This document shows positions 9,376 to 19,511 of a DNA stretch of 59,912 nucleotides, piece by piece. This DNA is from Lachnospiraceae bacterium (GTDB lineage: Bacteria; Bacillota; Clostridia; Lachnospirales; Lachnospiraceae). The notes under the pieces were generated by a model, which searched no databases, was not told the origin of the DNA, and saw only the letters and a list, made by a program, of their open reading frames with translations. The stretch spans positions 1 through 59,912 of the forward strand of contig SVFQ01000018.1 of assembly GCA_015056765.1 (NCBI GenBank), read 5' to 3'. Within the stretch, counting starts at the first letter, position 1. Every line of letters begins with the position of its first letter. The translations under genes and the position numbers were made by a program.

Positions 9376-10983
9376 TTAGAAACTATCCACTGCTGCTCTT
9401 TCGATGGCAAGTCCTGCTGTGTAGCCTTCCATATATTTGTTGAAGCCATCCACATCAGCCTGTACCGGTTTCAATGTTTTCTTGCTGCTAGCCTGATCGG
9501 CGAAAATCTCGGTATTTAAGTATTCAGGCAAAGTCTTGCCATTTCCCTTGATCAGGTAGGAAGCAAGTACCGCCATACCCCAAGCGCCGCCTTCGCCGGC
9601 TGTCTCCATGACAGATACAGGCGCATTCAAAGCACCGGCAAGAAGTCTCTGGCCTACGCCTTCTGTTTTGAAGAAACCGCCGTGACCGAAGATTTCATCC
9701 AGCTGTACGTTTTCTTCTTTTAATAGAAGGTCCATACCACTCTTCAGTACTGCCAGGGCTGCATGGAGATTTGCTCTCATGAAGTTTGGCAGGTTAAAGT
9801 GTGCATCCGGTTTTCTCACCATGAGAGGTCTACCTTCATTGAAACCAGTCACATGCTCGCCGGAGAAATAGTTATAGGAAAGCACGCCGCCGCAGTCTGC
9901 ATCTGCTTCTAAAGCCTTGTTAAACAGGGTGACATACATCTTGTTTTTATCTACCGGATATCCCATGGCTTCTGTGTATTCTGCCATCAGATTTACCCAT
10001 GCATTGATATCGCTGGTGCAGTTATTGCAATGTACCATCGCTACGAGAGAACCGTCCGGCGTGGTGACCAGATCGATTTCATCGTATACTTTGGAAAGTT
10101 CTTTTTCCAGTACCACCATACCAAAGATACTGGTGCCGGCGGATACATTACCGGTACGCTGAGCTACAGAGTTGGTAGCTACCATACCTGTTCCTGCATC
10201 CCCTTCCGGAGGGCAAAGCGGAATACCCGCCTGTAACTTGCCGGATGGATCTAATTTCTTTGCTCCCTCTGCCGTCAGAGTTCCTGCCGGGGTACCTGCA
10301 TTCACCACTTTCGGCAGGATCTCCTTCAGCTTCCAAGGGAAGTTCTTGGCTTTGATCTGATCTTCGAATTTCGCAATCATGCCGGCATCGAAGTCGCCTG
10401 TAGCTAAATCGATAGGGAACATACCGGATGCTTCTCCCACACCCAGCACTTTCTCACCTGTCAGCTGCCAATGTACGTAGCCTGCCAAAGTTGTCATATG
10501 ACGAATCTGAGGCACATGCTCCTCGCCATTTAAAATAGCCTGATACAGATGAGCGATGCTCCATCTCTGTGGGATATGATAGTTGAAAAGCTTTGTCAGC
10601 TCTTCAGAAGCTTGTCCGGTGATGGTGTTTCTCCAGGTACGGAATGGTGTCAGCAGTTTATCCTGCTCATCAAATACCAAATAGCCATGCATCATAGCAC
10701 TAAAGCCCAGTGCGGCAAGCTTGGTGATTTCCACGCCATACTGATTCTGCACGTCCTTTGTCATATCCTGATAGCAATCTGCCAGCCCTGTCCATACATC
10801 CTCCATGGTATATGTCCAGATTCCGTTTTCCAGACGGTTTTCCCAATCATGTGCACCACCGGCGATAGGATTGCCGGCTTTATCCACAAGGACAGCTTTG
10901 ATTCTGGTGGAACCGAATTCGATTCCCAGCACTGCCTCTCCGTCTAAGATTTGTTTCTTGATTTCTTCCTTTGAGAAACTCAT
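9376..10983 (-). CDS. araB: Ribulokinase (FGGY carbohydrate kinase)
   Basis: A 535-residue FGGY-family kinase, the expected size for L-ribulokinase, which phosphorylates L-ribulose with ATP. The N-terminal phosphate-binding motif is [16 protein letters not shown] near residue 19, and the C-terminal domain carries [20 protein letters not shown] and the Gly-rich [13 protein letters not shown]. It lies between araA and araD with gaps of 55 and 46 bases, all on one strand, which makes ribulokinase the best substrate assignment. The sequence belongs to the clostridial branch often called just FGGY kinase, so the call rests partly on context. Confidence 0.92.
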   Translation of the reverse strand: MSFSKEEIKKQILDGEAVLGIEFGSTRIKAVLVDKAGNPIAGGAHDWENRLENGIWTYTMEDVWTGLADCYQDMTKDVQNQYGVEITKLAALGFSAMMHGYLVFDEQDKLLTPFRTWRNTITGQASEELTKLFNYHIPQRWSIAHLYQAILNGEEHVPQIRHMTTLAGYVHWQLTGEKVLGVGEASGMFPIDLATGDFDAGMIAKFEDQIKAKNFPWKLKEILPKVVNAGTPAGTLTAEGAKKLDPSGKLQAGIPLCPPEGDAGTGMVATNSVAQRTGNVSAGTSIFGMVVLEKELSKVYDEIDLVTTPDGSLVAMVHCNNCTSDINAWVNLMAEYTEAMGYPVDKNKMYVTLFNKALEADADCGGVLSYNYFSGEHVTGFNEGRPLMVRKPDAHFNLPNFMRANLHAALAVLKSGMDLLLKEENVQLDEIFGHGGFFKTEGVGQRLLAGALNAPVSVMETAGEGGAWGMAVLASYLIKGNGKTLPEYLNTEIFADQASSKKTLKPVQADVDGFNKYMEGYTAGLAIERAAVDSF

Positions 10984-11038
10984 TTTCCTACCTCTCTCTT
11001 ATCTTGTTTCTAATATTCTGTCTATTTTCCGGAAGTCC

Positions 11039-12526
11039 TTAGCGATATGCTGCTTCGTTCCAGCGAAGTTCATTCTTGATGTCGCGCACTGTGGTATCTT
11101 TATCGATGACGATTGCCTCGATACCCATAGCTGCTGCCCAGTCTACCATCTGCTCTACGGATAGGTCATAGGTAAAGGCTGTATGATGAGCGCCACCTGC
11201 CAAAATCCATGCGGTAGCTCCTACTTCCAGATTCGGCTGTGGTGTCCAGAATGCAGTACCTACCGGAAGCTTTGGCATAGGTTTTTCTACCTTTTTACAG
11301 TCTACTGCATTGATCAGCAGACGGAATCTAGTGCCAAGGTCTACCAAAGAGCAAGCGATGGCAGGGCCTGTCTTAGACGTAAAGACAAGTCTTGCAGGAT
11401 CTTCACGGTTACCCATGGACAATGGGCAAACCTTAATGCCGATTTCGCCATCTGCTACAGAAGGGCAAACCTCCAACATATGGGCCTGAAGGATACCTTC
11501 TTTTCCTGTTACTAAATTATAGGTATAATCTTCCATCATGGAAGTACCTTTTGCATCTTTTTTGCCGGCTGTCATCAGCTTCATAAGGCGCACCATAGCT
11601 GCCACCTTCCAGTCACCTTCTGCACCAAAGCCGTAGCCTTTTTCCATCAGTCTCTGGATGGCAAGTCCCGGAAGCTGCTGCAGACCGCCCAGCATACCGA
11701 AGTGGGTTACCACTGCTTGATAATCATGCTCTTTTAAGAATTTCTCGATACCGATTTCCTGGCGAGCCTGTACAGCCACATGTCTTCTGAACTCGTCTAA
11801 GTCTCTGCCTTCATCGATGATTTTATATTTGCTGTAGTACTCGTCCACAAGGGCATTCACATCTCCCTCTGCCACAGCGTCTACGTATTCTACTACGTCA
11901 TTTACATTATAATGATCGATTTCCCAACCGAACTTAATCTGTGCTTCTACTTTGTCGCCTTCCGTTACGGCTACATTATTCATGTTATCACCGAAACGGC
12001 ACACACGAATATGAGAAGATTCCACGATACCGATGGCTGTGGTCATCCAGTCTGCCAGCTGATTTTGTACGCTTTCCTTTGACCAATGGCCTACGATGAT
12101 TTTACGCTCGATACCCATACGGCTTACGATATGACCATACTCTCTGTCTCCGTGAGCAGACTGATTTTCATTCATGAAGTCCATATCGATGGTGTCATAT
12201 GGCAGTTCTTCATTGAACTGGGTATGCAGGTGGCACAAAGGTTTCTTGTACTCCTTCAAGCCCAGAATCCACATTTTAGCCGGTGAGAAGGTGTGCATCC
12301 AGGTGATAACACCTGCACAATTCTCATCATTATTTGCTTCGTTTAAGGTCTGTCTGATAGAAGCCTGGCTAATCAGTGTAGGCTTCCATACGATTTCATA
12401 CTGAAATTTCCCTGTTTTGTTCAGTTCTTCCACAATGGTACGGGAGTGATCTGCCACCTTCTTTAGGCATTCATCCCCATACAAATCCTGTGACCCTGTG
12501 CAGAACCAAAACTGATAGTTTTTCAT
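11039..12526 (-). CDS. araA: L-arabinose isomerase
   Basis: A 495-residue enzyme that interconverts L-arabinose and L-ribulose using Mn2+. The N terminus YQFWFCTGSQDLYGDE is the family hallmark. Catalytic and metal-binding context is seen in GFGAEGDWKVAAMVRLMK, TSMMEDYTYNL (Glu of the metal site), EVCPSVADG and GGAHHTAFTYDL. The length matches the family. The gene follows araR by 35 bases with AAGGGGAAAAGGAGAG upstream of ATG, and precedes araB. Confidence 0.97.
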   Translation of the reverse strand: MKNYQFWFCTGSQDLYGDECLKKVADHSRTIVEELNKTGKFQYEIVWKPTLISQASIRQTLNEANNDENCAGVITWMHTFSPAKMWILGLKEYKKPLCHLHTQFNEELPYDTIDMDFMNENQSAHGDREYGHIVSRMGIERKIIVGHWSKESVQNQLADWMTTAIGIVESSHIRVCRFGDNMNNVAVTEGDKVEAQIKFGWEIDHYNVNDVVEYVDAVAEGDVNALVDEYYSKYKIIDEGRDLDEFRRHVAVQARQEIGIEKFLKEHDYQAVVTHFGMLGGLQQLPGLAIQRLMEKGYGFGAEGDWKVAAMVRLMKLMTAGKKDAKGTSMMEDYTYNLVTGKEGILQAHMLEVCPSVADGEIGIKVCPLSMGNREDPARLVFTSKTGPAIACSLVDLGTRFRLLINAVDCKKVEKPMPKLPVGTAFWTPQPNLEVGATAWILAGGAHHTAFTYDLSVEQMVDWAAAMGIEAIVIDKDTTVRDIKNELRWNEAAYR

Positions 12527-12561
12527 CTTTACTCTCCTTTTCCCCTTACCTTCCTTTAGAC

Positions 12562-13644
12562 TTACTTATTCAAGTCTTTGACTGATCCTTTTTCTAACAC
12601 CTTCACTGCATATTCGTGATTGCCATCATATCCCGGCATACGAATCATGCGTAATATATTTCTGGCAGCTTTTGCTCCCAGTTCTTTAATCGGATATGGC
12701 ACCGTACTGATACCCACCGAACCGATTTCCAAATCTTCAGATGCATCCACGCCCATGATGGACATGTCTTCCGGCACACGAATGCCTTCCTTTTCCAGCA
12801 TCCTATATAATTCATAGGCCACCTCATCGTTATAGCAAACGACGCCGGTGCAACCTTTTAGTCTACTTAACACCTTTTCTCTTAAAAGGCCAAACTGTTT
12901 CACATCCATGGTATCAATCCAAAGGATGTTAGATTCTCGCAGTGGAAGATTCGCTTCTTCCAACGCTTGCATATATCCCAAGAAACGCTGGTGTCCCTGA
13001 CCATCGTCCAGTTTAAAGATACCTGCGATTTCTTTGTGTCCCCTTTGAATCAAATGTTCCGTAGCGATTTTACCTACCATCACATCGTTCATGGACACGT
13101 GGGGAATCTTTGATTCCGGATAAAAACTATTGATGAAAAGTACCGGCACATTTCGTTTTACCAACTTTTCATAATACCCTACGTTGGGGTTTGATAAAGC
13201 ACTCTTGGTGGTCTCTGCTATGACCCCTGCCACTTCATCTTTTTCTAATATATCCTGCAGGATTTCTCTTTCCTTCATCACCTGATTATTGGTAAAGGCG
13301 ATCTGAATGGAGTATCCTTTGGCGGATAATGTACTTTCAATTGCCTGCAAAATCTGAGGGAAAATATAGCCATCCAAATAAGTCATCATGACGGCAATTC
13401 GCTTTTTACCGCTGCCCGCCAGTCTTTCACTGACATAGCATCCACTGCCTTTCATACGAACCAGAAGATTTTCTTCTTCCAGTATGTCGATGGCGTGACG
13501 CACGGTGACACGACTTAGATCAAACTCTTTTACCAGTTCATTCTCGGAGGGAATCCTTTGTCCCGGCGCTAGTCTGCCGTCTCTGATTTCTTTTCTCAGA
13601 TAATCCGACAATACCTGATATTTTGGTGTTTTATCTTCTCTCAT
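12562..13644 (-). CDS. araR: GntR/LacI-type arabinose repressor
   Basis: A 360-residue regulator with a GntR-type winged helix in residues about 8-75 (YLRKEIRDGRLAPGQRIPSE, then LSRVTVRHAIDILEEENLL) and a LacI-like periplasmic-binding effector domain from about 85 to the end (IAVMMTYLDGYIFPQIL..., GVVCYNDEVAYELYRML, MGVDASEDLE). This architecture is that of Bacillus AraR, which binds GTAC-type palindromes and is released by L-arabinose. The gene sits between the importer and the catabolic genes, so it probably controls both and itself. Confidence 0.92.
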   Translation of the reverse strand: MREDKTPKYQVLSDYLRKEIRDGRLAPGQRIPSENELVKEFDLSRVTVRHAIDILEEENLLVRMKGSGCYVSERLAGSGKKRIAVMMTYLDGYIFPQILQAIESTLSAKGYSIQIAFTNNQVMKEREILQDILEKDEVAGVIAETTKSALSNPNVGYYEKLVKRNVPVLFINSFYPESKIPHVSMNDVMVGKIATEHLIQRGHKEIAGIFKLDDGQGHQRFLGYMQALEEANLPLRESNILWIDTMDVKQFGLLREKVLSRLKGCTGVVCYNDEVAYELYRMLEKEGIRVPEDMSIMGVDASEDLEIGSVGISTVPYPIKELGAKAARNILRMIRMPGYDGNHEYAVKVLEKGSVKDLNK

Positions 13645-13652
13645 ACCTTAGT

Positions 13653-13682
13653 AAAAGGGCGACCGGGCAGGCCGCCCCTTTT
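13653..13682 (-). terminator. Intra-operon hairpin between gguB and araR
   Basis: AAAAGGGGCGGCC and GGTCGCCCTTTT pair on the minus strand around a short loop, followed by TTTTAC. The structure is terminator-like but lies inside the co-directional arabinose block, so it probably stops or processes only part of the transcripts. Confidence 0.65.
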
Positions 13683-13702
13683 CTCCTATTTCTCTAACTT
13701 GC

Positions 13703-14869
13703 CTATTTCTTTCTCTTAGACATCAGGTCTGCTGTAACTGCCAAAAGCAATACCGCACCTTTTACGATTTTCTGGATATCTGTAGACCATCCATAGATGG
13801 ACATACCGTTATTCAAGACACCCATGATGAAGGCACCGACTACAGCACCCATAACAGTACCGGCACCACCGGCTACCGCTGTACCACCGATGTAGCAGGA
13901 AGCGATGGCATCCATTTCGAAACCATCACCAGCCTTAGGTGTAGCTGCTGCGTTACGGGAAGCAAGTACCACGCCGGCTACTGCTGCTAAAAGTCCGGAG
14001 TTGGTGTATACCCAGAAGAATACTTTATCTGTATTGATACCGGATAAGCTTGCTGCTTTTCTGTTACCACCCAGTGCATAAATCTGACGACCTGCGACTG
14101 TGCTGCTGGTGATGAACTGATAGATACCTACAATCACTGCAAGGATAACCAATACAAATGGGATACCTGAGTTCTGTCCCAGCTTGAAGAATAAGAAGCA
14201 TACGATGAAGATGATCAGCGCATCTTTGATCACAAGCTGCCAAATTGGATTTAAAGCAAATCCATATTTTTTCTTGATACGAATATCTCTGAGTTCAACC
14301 AGTACTACGATAACAGAGATAACGATTGCAACGATGACAGATACCAGGTCGATTTGGCCATTGCCATATGGTACTTTCACGGTAGGCAAGAAACCGGAAC
14401 CGATGAAGGTGAAGTCACTCTGGAAAGGACCTTTGGTCTGTGCTTTCAGTACAGTGTAGGTCAAGCCTCTCCACATAAGCCAGGTGGCCAGTGTGGTGAT
14501 GAAAGGCGGAACCTTCATATAAGCTACGAAGAAACCTACGAAAAGGCCGGATGCAAGTCCTGTAAGAAGTGCTGCCAGGATTGCGATCCACATGCTGGCA
14601 CCCATATCTACCAATAAGATACCGCAGACAGCACCGGTGAGGGCTACCAGGGAGCCTACACCAAGGTCAACGTTACCGGTCAAACAGCAAAGCAACATAC
14701 CGGTTGCCAGGATGACTACGTATCCGTTCTGCATTACCAGGTTGTTGATGTTAGCCGGTTTTAATGTAGCGCCTTTGGTCAGCGCTGCGAAAATCAAATA
14801 AATCACAATCAGTACGAAAATCATACCGTACTGTTTTAAGTCTAAATTGACGGTTTTTTTCTTTTCCAT
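13703..14869 (-). CDS. gguB: Sugar ABC transporter permease (GguB/MmsB-like)
   Basis: A 388-residue inner-membrane permease of the ribose/xylose-type family, with about ten hydrophobic helices. The family core is evident in VGSLVALTGAVCGILLVDMG, ALGGNRKAASLSGIN (the cytoplasmic EAA-like loop that docks to the ATPase) and the Gly-rich GGTAVAGGAGTVMGAVVGAF. The start is three bases after the stop of gguA, as in multiple-sugar transporters of the ChvE-GguAB type. Arabinose or related plant monosaccharides are the likely cargo given the araABD genes downstream. Confidence 0.92.
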   Translation of the reverse strand: MEKKKTVNLDLKQYGMIFVLIVIYLIFAALTKGATLKPANINNLVMQNGYVVILATGMLLCCLTGNVDLGVGSLVALTGAVCGILLVDMGASMWIAILAALLTGLASGLFVGFFVAYMKVPPFITTLATWLMWRGLTYTVLKAQTKGPFQSDFTFIGSGFLPTVKVPYGNGQIDLVSVIVAIVISVIVVLVELRDIRIKKKYGFALNPIWQLVIKDALIIFIVCFLFFKLGQNSGIPFVLVILAVIVGIYQFITSSTVAGRQIYALGGNRKAASLSGINTDKVFFWVYTNSGLLAAVAGVVLASRNAAATPKAGDGFEMDAIASCYIGGTAVAGGAGTVMGAVVGAFIMGVLNNGMSIYGWSTDIQKIVKGAVLLLAVTADLMSKRKK

Positions 14870-14872
14870 ACT

Positions 14873-16423
14873 CTACGCTTCCTTTCTGTTATGAGCCATG
14901 ATGAACTGCATGATTCTTTCCTGAGAGACCTCATCTTTATTCAGTTCACCTGCGATTTCGCCATCGTTGATGACATATACTCTGTCACATGTACCGATGA
15001 TTTCCGGCAACTCAGAGGAAATGACGATGATTGCCTTTCCCTGCTTTGCCAGTTCATTGATAACGCAATAAATTTCGTATTTCGCACCTACGTCGATACC
15101 ACGCGTAGGCTCATCCAGAATGAGCACGTCAGGCTGCGTCAGCATCCATTTTGCCAGTACGACCTTCTGCTGATTACCACCGGAAAGTGAACCTGCTTCC
15201 TGCTCAATAGAGGTGGCTTTTACGTTAATTTTTGCTTTGTACTCTTCAGCTGCTAAAATCTCATCGTTTTTATTGATGACACCGTTTTTACTGAAGAATT
15301 TCGGTCTTGCAGCCATGGCCATATTTTCACGAATGGAGTGCTGCAATACCAGACCATATGTCTTTCTATCTTCAGATACATAGGCCAGTTTATGATCAAT
15401 ACAGTCTTTTACTGATTTGGTAGGAATCTCTTTGCCGTTGATCAGCACTTTACCACTGATTTTTTGTCCATAATTGTGACCGAAAATACTCATGGCAAGC
15501 TCTGTACGGCCAGCGCCCATCAGGCCTGCAAGACCTACTACCTCGCCGGCTTTTACATGCAGATTCACATGCTTGATAACCTGCTTATCTGCATCGTCCG
15601 GACTGTATACGTTCCAATCTTTTACCTCGAAAACAGTGTTTCCGATGGTGACATCTGTTCTCTCTGGATAACGGTTCGTCAGTTCACGACCAACCATACC
15701 TTTGATAATTCTCGCCTCAGAGAGATCGTCACGTCCCTTCTTCAATGTTTCGATTGTCTTTCCATCTCGAATGATGGTGATGGAATCTGCTACATACTCA
15801 ATCTCGTTTAATTTATGAGAAATCATAATGCAGGTAATGCCTTCTTTCTTCAAATCCAGCATCAGATCCAGTAAGTGCTTACTTTCTTCATCATTCAGCG
15901 CCGCAGTAGGCTCATCCAGAATCAAAAGGTCTACTTTCTTCGCAAGTGCCTTTGCGATTTCCATCAGCTGCTGCTTACCTACGCCAAATGAGTTAATTGG
16001 AAGATTGACGTTTTCACCTTCCAAACCTACCCTTGCAAGTACCTCTTCTGCTTTGCTTCTGGTCTTAGCCCAGTCGATGACTCCTTTGAATTTCTTCTGT
16101 TCATTGCCCAGAAAGATATTCTCTGCGACAGTCAGGAGTGGACTCAGTGCAAGCTCCTGGTGAATGATTACGATTCCCTTTTTCTCGCTTTCACGCAGGT
16201 TGTGGAATCGACACTCTTCCCCATTGTAGATGATGTCTCCTTCATAGGTGCCATATGGATAAACGCCTGATAATACGTTCATCAATGTGGATTTACCGGC
16301 ACCATTCTCACCACAGATCGCATGAATTTCACCGCGCTCTACCTGGAAATTTACGTCATCCAGTGCCTTAGAACCCGGGAACTCTTTTGTAATGTGGTTC
16401 ATTTCCAAAATGTAATCCGACAT
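14873..16423 (-). CDS. gguA: Sugar ABC transporter ATPase with two nucleotide-binding domains
   Basis: A 516-residue tandem ATPase. The start is set at the ATG at 16423 ([11 protein letters not shown]) because GAAGGGAGCAGATAGG precedes it; an upstream in-frame ATG at 16501 would add 26 residues lying in the intergenic hairpin. The first domain has Walker [11 protein letters not shown], the LSSGV-type contacts and Walker [12 protein letters not shown]. The second has [14 protein letters not shown] and Walker [21 protein letters not shown], while its Walker A position ([10 protein letters not shown]) is degenerate, as is usual in this family. It powers the GguB permease with ChvE as receptor. 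Confidence 0.94.
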   Translation of the reverse strand: MSDYILEMNHITKEFPGSKALDDVNFQVERGEIHAICGENGAGKSTLMNVLSGVYPYGTYEGDIIYNGEECRFHNLRESEKKGIVIIHQELALSPLLTVAENIFLGNEQKKFKGVIDWAKTRSKAEEVLARVGLEGENVNLPINSFGVGKQQLMEIAKALAKKVDLLILDEPTAALNDEESKHLLDLMLDLKKEGITCIMISHKLNEIEYVADSITIIRDGKTIETLKKGRDDLSEARIIKGMVGRELTNRYPERTDVTIGNTVFEVKDWNVYSPDDADKQVIKHVNLHVKAGEVVGLAGLMGAGRTELAMSIFGHNYGQKISGKVLINGKEIPTKSVKDCIDHKLAYVSEDRKTYGLVLQHSIRENMAMAARPKFFSKNGVINKNDEILAAEEYKAKINVKATSIEQEAGSLSGGNQQKVVLAKWMLTQPDVLILDEPTRGIDVGAKYEIYCVINELAKQGKAIIVISSELPEIIGTCDRVYVINDGEIAGELNKDEVSQERIMQFIMAHNRKEA

Positions 16424-16486
16424 CCTATCTGCTCCCTTCATAATAGAATTTCGTATCCCTTCCCTTGGGGATTCTTTTAGAAAAAT

Positions 16487-16513
16487 AGGGGTGGCGGCCA
16501 TGCCACCACCCCT
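16487..16513 (-). terminator. Intra-operon hairpin between chvE and gguA
   Basis: AGGGGTGG pairs perfectly with CCACCCCT, with further pairing of GGC and GCC inside, and the minus strand continues with ATTTTTC. It lies 18 bases past the chvE stop. Such a hairpin would let most transcripts end after the binding-protein gene, giving the usual excess of binding protein over membrane components. Confidence 0.75.
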
Positions 16514-16530
16514 TTGAAATCTTTAGGTGA

Positions 16531-17709
16531 TTATAGTCCTAACTGAGAAGCTTCATAGTAGCCGCCGTCAACGATGAGTTCTTTCATGTTGTCTTTGTCT
16601 ACTGCTACAGGAGTACACAGATAAGAAGGAACTACTAACTTACCATTGTCGTACTGCTCTGTATCGTTGATTTCAGGTTCTGTACCATTGCAAACTGCGT
16701 TAACCATGGTTACGCACTTAGAAGCAAGGAGACGAGTATCTTTGTAGATAGAGAATGTCTGTGTGCCATCTAAGATATCTTTGCATGCCATAAGCTCTGC
16801 ATCCTGACCGGAAATGATTGGCCAGTTGTCTGCTGTGTAACCAGCATTTTCAAGAGCTGCTTTACAGCCATAAGCGAAACCATCAAATGCAGTTGCACAG
16901 ATGTCTAAGTCTTCATCAGCATAGTTAGCTGCTAAGTAGTTTTCACACCACTGCTGTGCTGTTTCCTGAGACCATCTAAGGATACAGGTATCTTCGAAGC
17001 TTGTTCTGCCTGTCTTGCATACCAATGTACCGTCATCTAAGTATGGTTTCAGTACTTCCATCAGACCGTTGTAAAGCATCAGAGCGTTGTTATCATCAGG
17101 GGAGCCCATGAAGAACTCGATTGTCTTAGATTCGCCTTTTGCCTGCAAATCTTTCAAACCAGCTTTTTCTTCGATGGTCTGGCCGATAACAGTACCAACA
17201 CCTTTGTTATCGAAGGTTGCATAGTAGGAAACTGCATCTGTGTCCATCAGAAGACGGTCATAAGCGATGATAGGAATACCAGCGTTCTTAGCAGATTCTT
17301 CTACTGTGGTAAGTGCGCCGGAGTCAACAGCTGCGATTACGAGGCAGTCTACCTGCTGAGAAACCATGTTCTCAATCTGAGAAACCTGAGCCTGTACATC
17401 GTCTTCAGCGAACTGATCGATTACAGTGTAACCCAGAGCTTCCAGCTGCTCTTTCATGTTCTTACAGTCGTTGATCCATCTTTCAGATGACTGTGTAGGC
17501 ATACATAATGCTACGGTCTTGCCGGAACCAGGCATATCCCCGGTTGCCTCTGCTGCAGGTGTTTCTGCGTCTGCTGCCGGAGCTGCTTCTTCAGCTGCCG
17601 GTGCAGCGTCTGCTGCAGGTGCTGCGCCTGTGTCCTGCTGGCCACAACCAGCCAGTAAGCTTGCTACCATACCAAGTGCAAGGATGGAACTTAAAAGTTT
17701 TCTTTTCAT
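16531..17709 (-). CDS. chvE: Multiple-sugar-binding lipoprotein (ChvE-like)
   Basis: A 392-residue periplasmic-binding-type lipoprotein of the ribose/xylose/ChvE family. The start is the ATG at 17709 (MKRKLLSS), with GGGAGGTAAAAAACTG directly upstream; an in-frame ATG 18 bases earlier overlaps that site. The lipobox is LLAGC (then GQQ), followed by an Ala/Pro/Glu linker of about 40 residues. The fold begins at KTVALCMPTQSSERW and includes DCLVIAAVDSGAL, GIPIIAYDRLLMD and ISGQDAELMACKDIL. It delivers sugar to GguAB. It is the first gene of the arabinose block and has the strongest promoter there. Confidence 0.95.
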   Translation of the reverse strand: MKRKLLSSILALGMVASLLAGCGQQDTGAAPAADAAPAAEEAAPAADAETPAAEATGDMPGSGKTVALCMPTQSSERWINDCKNMKEQLEALGYTVIDQFAEDDVQAQVSQIENMVSQQVDCLVIAAVDSGALTTVEESAKNAGIPIIAYDRLLMDTDAVSYYATFDNKGVGTVIGQTIEEKAGLKDLQAKGESKTIEFFMGSPDDNNALMLYNGLMEVLKPYLDDGTLVCKTGRTSFEDTCILRWSQETAQQWCENYLAANYADEDLDICATAFDGFAYGCKAALENAGYTADNWPIISGQDAELMACKDILDGTQTFSIYKDTRLLASKCVTMVNAVCNGTEPEINDTEQYDNGKLVVPSYLCTPVAVDKDNMKELIVDGGYYEASQLGL

Positions 17710-17824
17710 CAGTTTTTTACCTCCCAATTTGAAAAATGATGAAACTTGTCTTAGTGTGATAGTACATCTTTAGGCAATTCAGTGCACCCCATTCTTCAGT
17801 CCTTCTCAATAATTTAGTCATTTT

Positions 17825-17850
17825 GTACACCGTTTGTCTATTTGCTGTAC
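17825..17850 (-). promoter_or_regulatory. Candidate AraR operator in the chvE leader
   Basis: Two TGTAC half-sites (TTTTGTACAC at 17821-17830 and CTGTAC at 17845-17850, read on the plus strand) are spaced 22 bases apart, about two helical turns, between the chvE promoter and its start. AraR boxes in Bacillus are built on GTAC-centred palindromes. The match here is to half-sites only, so this is a suggestion. Confidence 0.3.
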
Positions 17851-17876
17851 ATTTTTTGTTCACACTCTCTAAATTC

Positions 17877-17905
17877 ATACTAGCCGAAGCCGTGATTTGT
17901 GTCAA
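17877..17905 (-). promoter_or_regulatory. Sigma-A-type promoter of the chvE-ggu-ara block
   Basis: On the minus strand TTGACA (17905-17900) is followed after exactly 17 bases by TAGTAT (17882-17877). Transcription would start near 17870, about 160 bases before the chvE start codon, leaving room for the candidate operator. Confidence 0.72.
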
Positions 17906-17923
17906 CAGTTTTTCTAAAAAAAT

Positions 17924-17948
17924 AATACAGATGCAAAGCATCTGTATT
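17924..17948 (-). terminator. Terminator of the MATE gene
   Basis: AATACAGATGC pairs perfectly with GCATCTGTATT around a three-base loop and is followed on the minus strand by ATTTTTTTAG. It separates the MATE gene from the chvE promoter. Confidence 0.85.
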
Positions 17949-18014
17949 AATACAACTTGTCAAACCTGTCTTCTTTGTTGAAGTCTGACGATTTTAAATT
18001 GTGAAAACTTTTTT

Positions 18015-19415
18015 CTATTTTTTCTTCCAATACCTTGAAGTAAATAGTCTTATCAAGAAAATGCAGCCTCTAAAAGTAAGTTCTGCCGTCATGGCAATCC
18101 ATACACCCACAAGGCCATATTTGCCAACAAGCAGGGCCGCAGTTGTAATGCGAACGCCCCAGATACTGGCCAGGTTCATGAGACTTGGCACCAAGGTGTC
18201 TTCTGCACCACGAAGGGCTCCCGCCGCCACGATAGAGGCCGCAAAGAAGGGTTCGGACCAAAGTTCAATACGAAGCACTGATACGCCTAAAGCCTGTACG
18301 GAAGGATCTACAGTCATAAAGCCTAAAACCGCCGGACACGCGAAATACATAAGGATTCCCGTACCTGTCATAATACACATTCCAAACAAGGTAGCAATTT
18401 TACCAAAGCTTTTGGCAAGATCTGGGCGTCCCGCTCCCATGCTCTGTCCAACCAGGGTAGTCGCTGCCGCTTCCAGACCATAGCCTGGCATATAGCAGAT
18501 GCTTTCCGTGGTGATGGCAAAGGAGTTTGCTGCCACAGCCACAGAACCAAGGGGTGCCACGATTCCGGTAGTCACTACCATGGCGCCGCACATGGCGCCC
18601 TGTTCTAAGGCAATGGGCCACCCGATACTGGTGGCTTTCTTCAGCACCTCTTTCCGAATCCGGTAGGAGATCTTTCTATCATATCTTAAGAACTGATTTC
18701 TTATGCAAGCCACATAGATTAAAGCCAGGAAGATGACCACTTCTGCTGCCACTGTACCAAGGGCCGCTCCCGGTACGCCAAGGCCCATACCGGGTACTTT
18801 TACCTGCAATCCCAGCACAGATATCTCTCTGGTGGGGAAGATAAAGAAGTAATTAAACACCACATCCAAAAAGCACTTAAGGACATTCAGCACCCCCGGG
18901 GTCTTCATATTCCCTGTAGCCTGTAAGCAGGAACCACAGATACCTGAGATGATTCCGATGGGGATGGCTGCAGAGAAAATCAAAAAGTAACGGGAAGCAT
19001 CTATCCATAATTCTTGTCCCGCTCCCAGCATTTTGGGTAGTGCGTTGCTGATGCTCATGCCGATGATGGCAATGAGGAGACCAAACACTTCCACGCTTTT
19101 CACGCCTTGATAAAAAATAGAGTTGGCTTCTTCTCTGTCTCCGGCTCCCACTGCATGGGCCACCTGTACGGAAAAGCCATAGATAGAAGCAAAAGCCACG
19201 CCCCAGAAAAGCCAGGTAGAGCTGGATACCACCCCAATGGCGGCAGAGGCATTTGCCCCCATACTTCCTACCATAGAAGCATCAATGTACTCCATGATGA
19301 TAGTAGAAAACTGGGACATGATTGCCGGCCAGGCAAGGGCCCACGCCAGGGAAATTTTCTGTCTTCTTGTAATATGCTGTTGTTCTCTGATTACGGTTCC
19401 TAAGTCTTGTTTCAT
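18015..19415 (-). CDS. MATE-family multidrug/cation exporter
   Basis: A 466-residue integral membrane protein with about twelve hydrophobic helices in two similar halves, as expected for the MATE (NorM/DinF-type) family that exports organic cations with Na+ or H+. Family features are LAWALAWPAIMSQF in the first helix, the VAHAVGAGDREEAN loop in half one and LVGQSMGAGRPDLAKSF in half two. It stands alone between murA and the arabinose block, with a strong terminator downstream. The substrate cannot be read from sequence. Confidence 0.92.
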   Translation of the reverse strand: MKQDLGTVIREQQHITRRQKISLAWALAWPAIMSQFSTIIMEYIDASMVGSMGANASAAIGVVSSSTWLFWGVAFASIYGFSVQVAHAVGAGDREEANSIFYQGVKSVEVFGLLIAIIGMSISNALPKMLGAGQELWIDASRYFLIFSAAIPIGIISGICGSCLQATGNMKTPGVLNVLKCFLDVVFNYFFIFPTREISVLGLQVKVPGMGLGVPGAALGTVAAEVVIFLALIYVACIRNQFLRYDRKISYRIRKEVLKKATSIGWPIALEQGAMCGAMVVTTGIVAPLGSVAVAANSFAITTESICYMPGYGLEAAATTLVGQSMGAGRPDLAKSFGKIATLFGMCIMTGTGILMYFACPAVLGFMTVDPSVQALGVSVLRIELWSEPFFAASIVAAGALRGAEDTLVPSLMNLASIWGVRITTAALLVGKYGLVGVWIAMTAELTFRGCIFLIRLFTSRYWKKK

Positions 19416-19457
19416 CTGTGTCCTTTATGTAGCGCATTCTGCGCCCTATATCCATAA

Positions 19458-19489
19458 AAAAAGTGATTGCTTTTGCACAATCACTTTTT
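19458..19489 (-). terminator. Terminator of murA
   Basis: AAAAAGTGATTG pairs perfectly with CAATCACTTTTT (loop of eight bases), giving a U-rich 3' end on the minus strand. It lies 22 bases after the murA stop and could also act on the plus strand. Confidence 0.85.
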
Positions 19490-19511
19490 GTTTTAGTATT
19501 GTCAGCTTACT

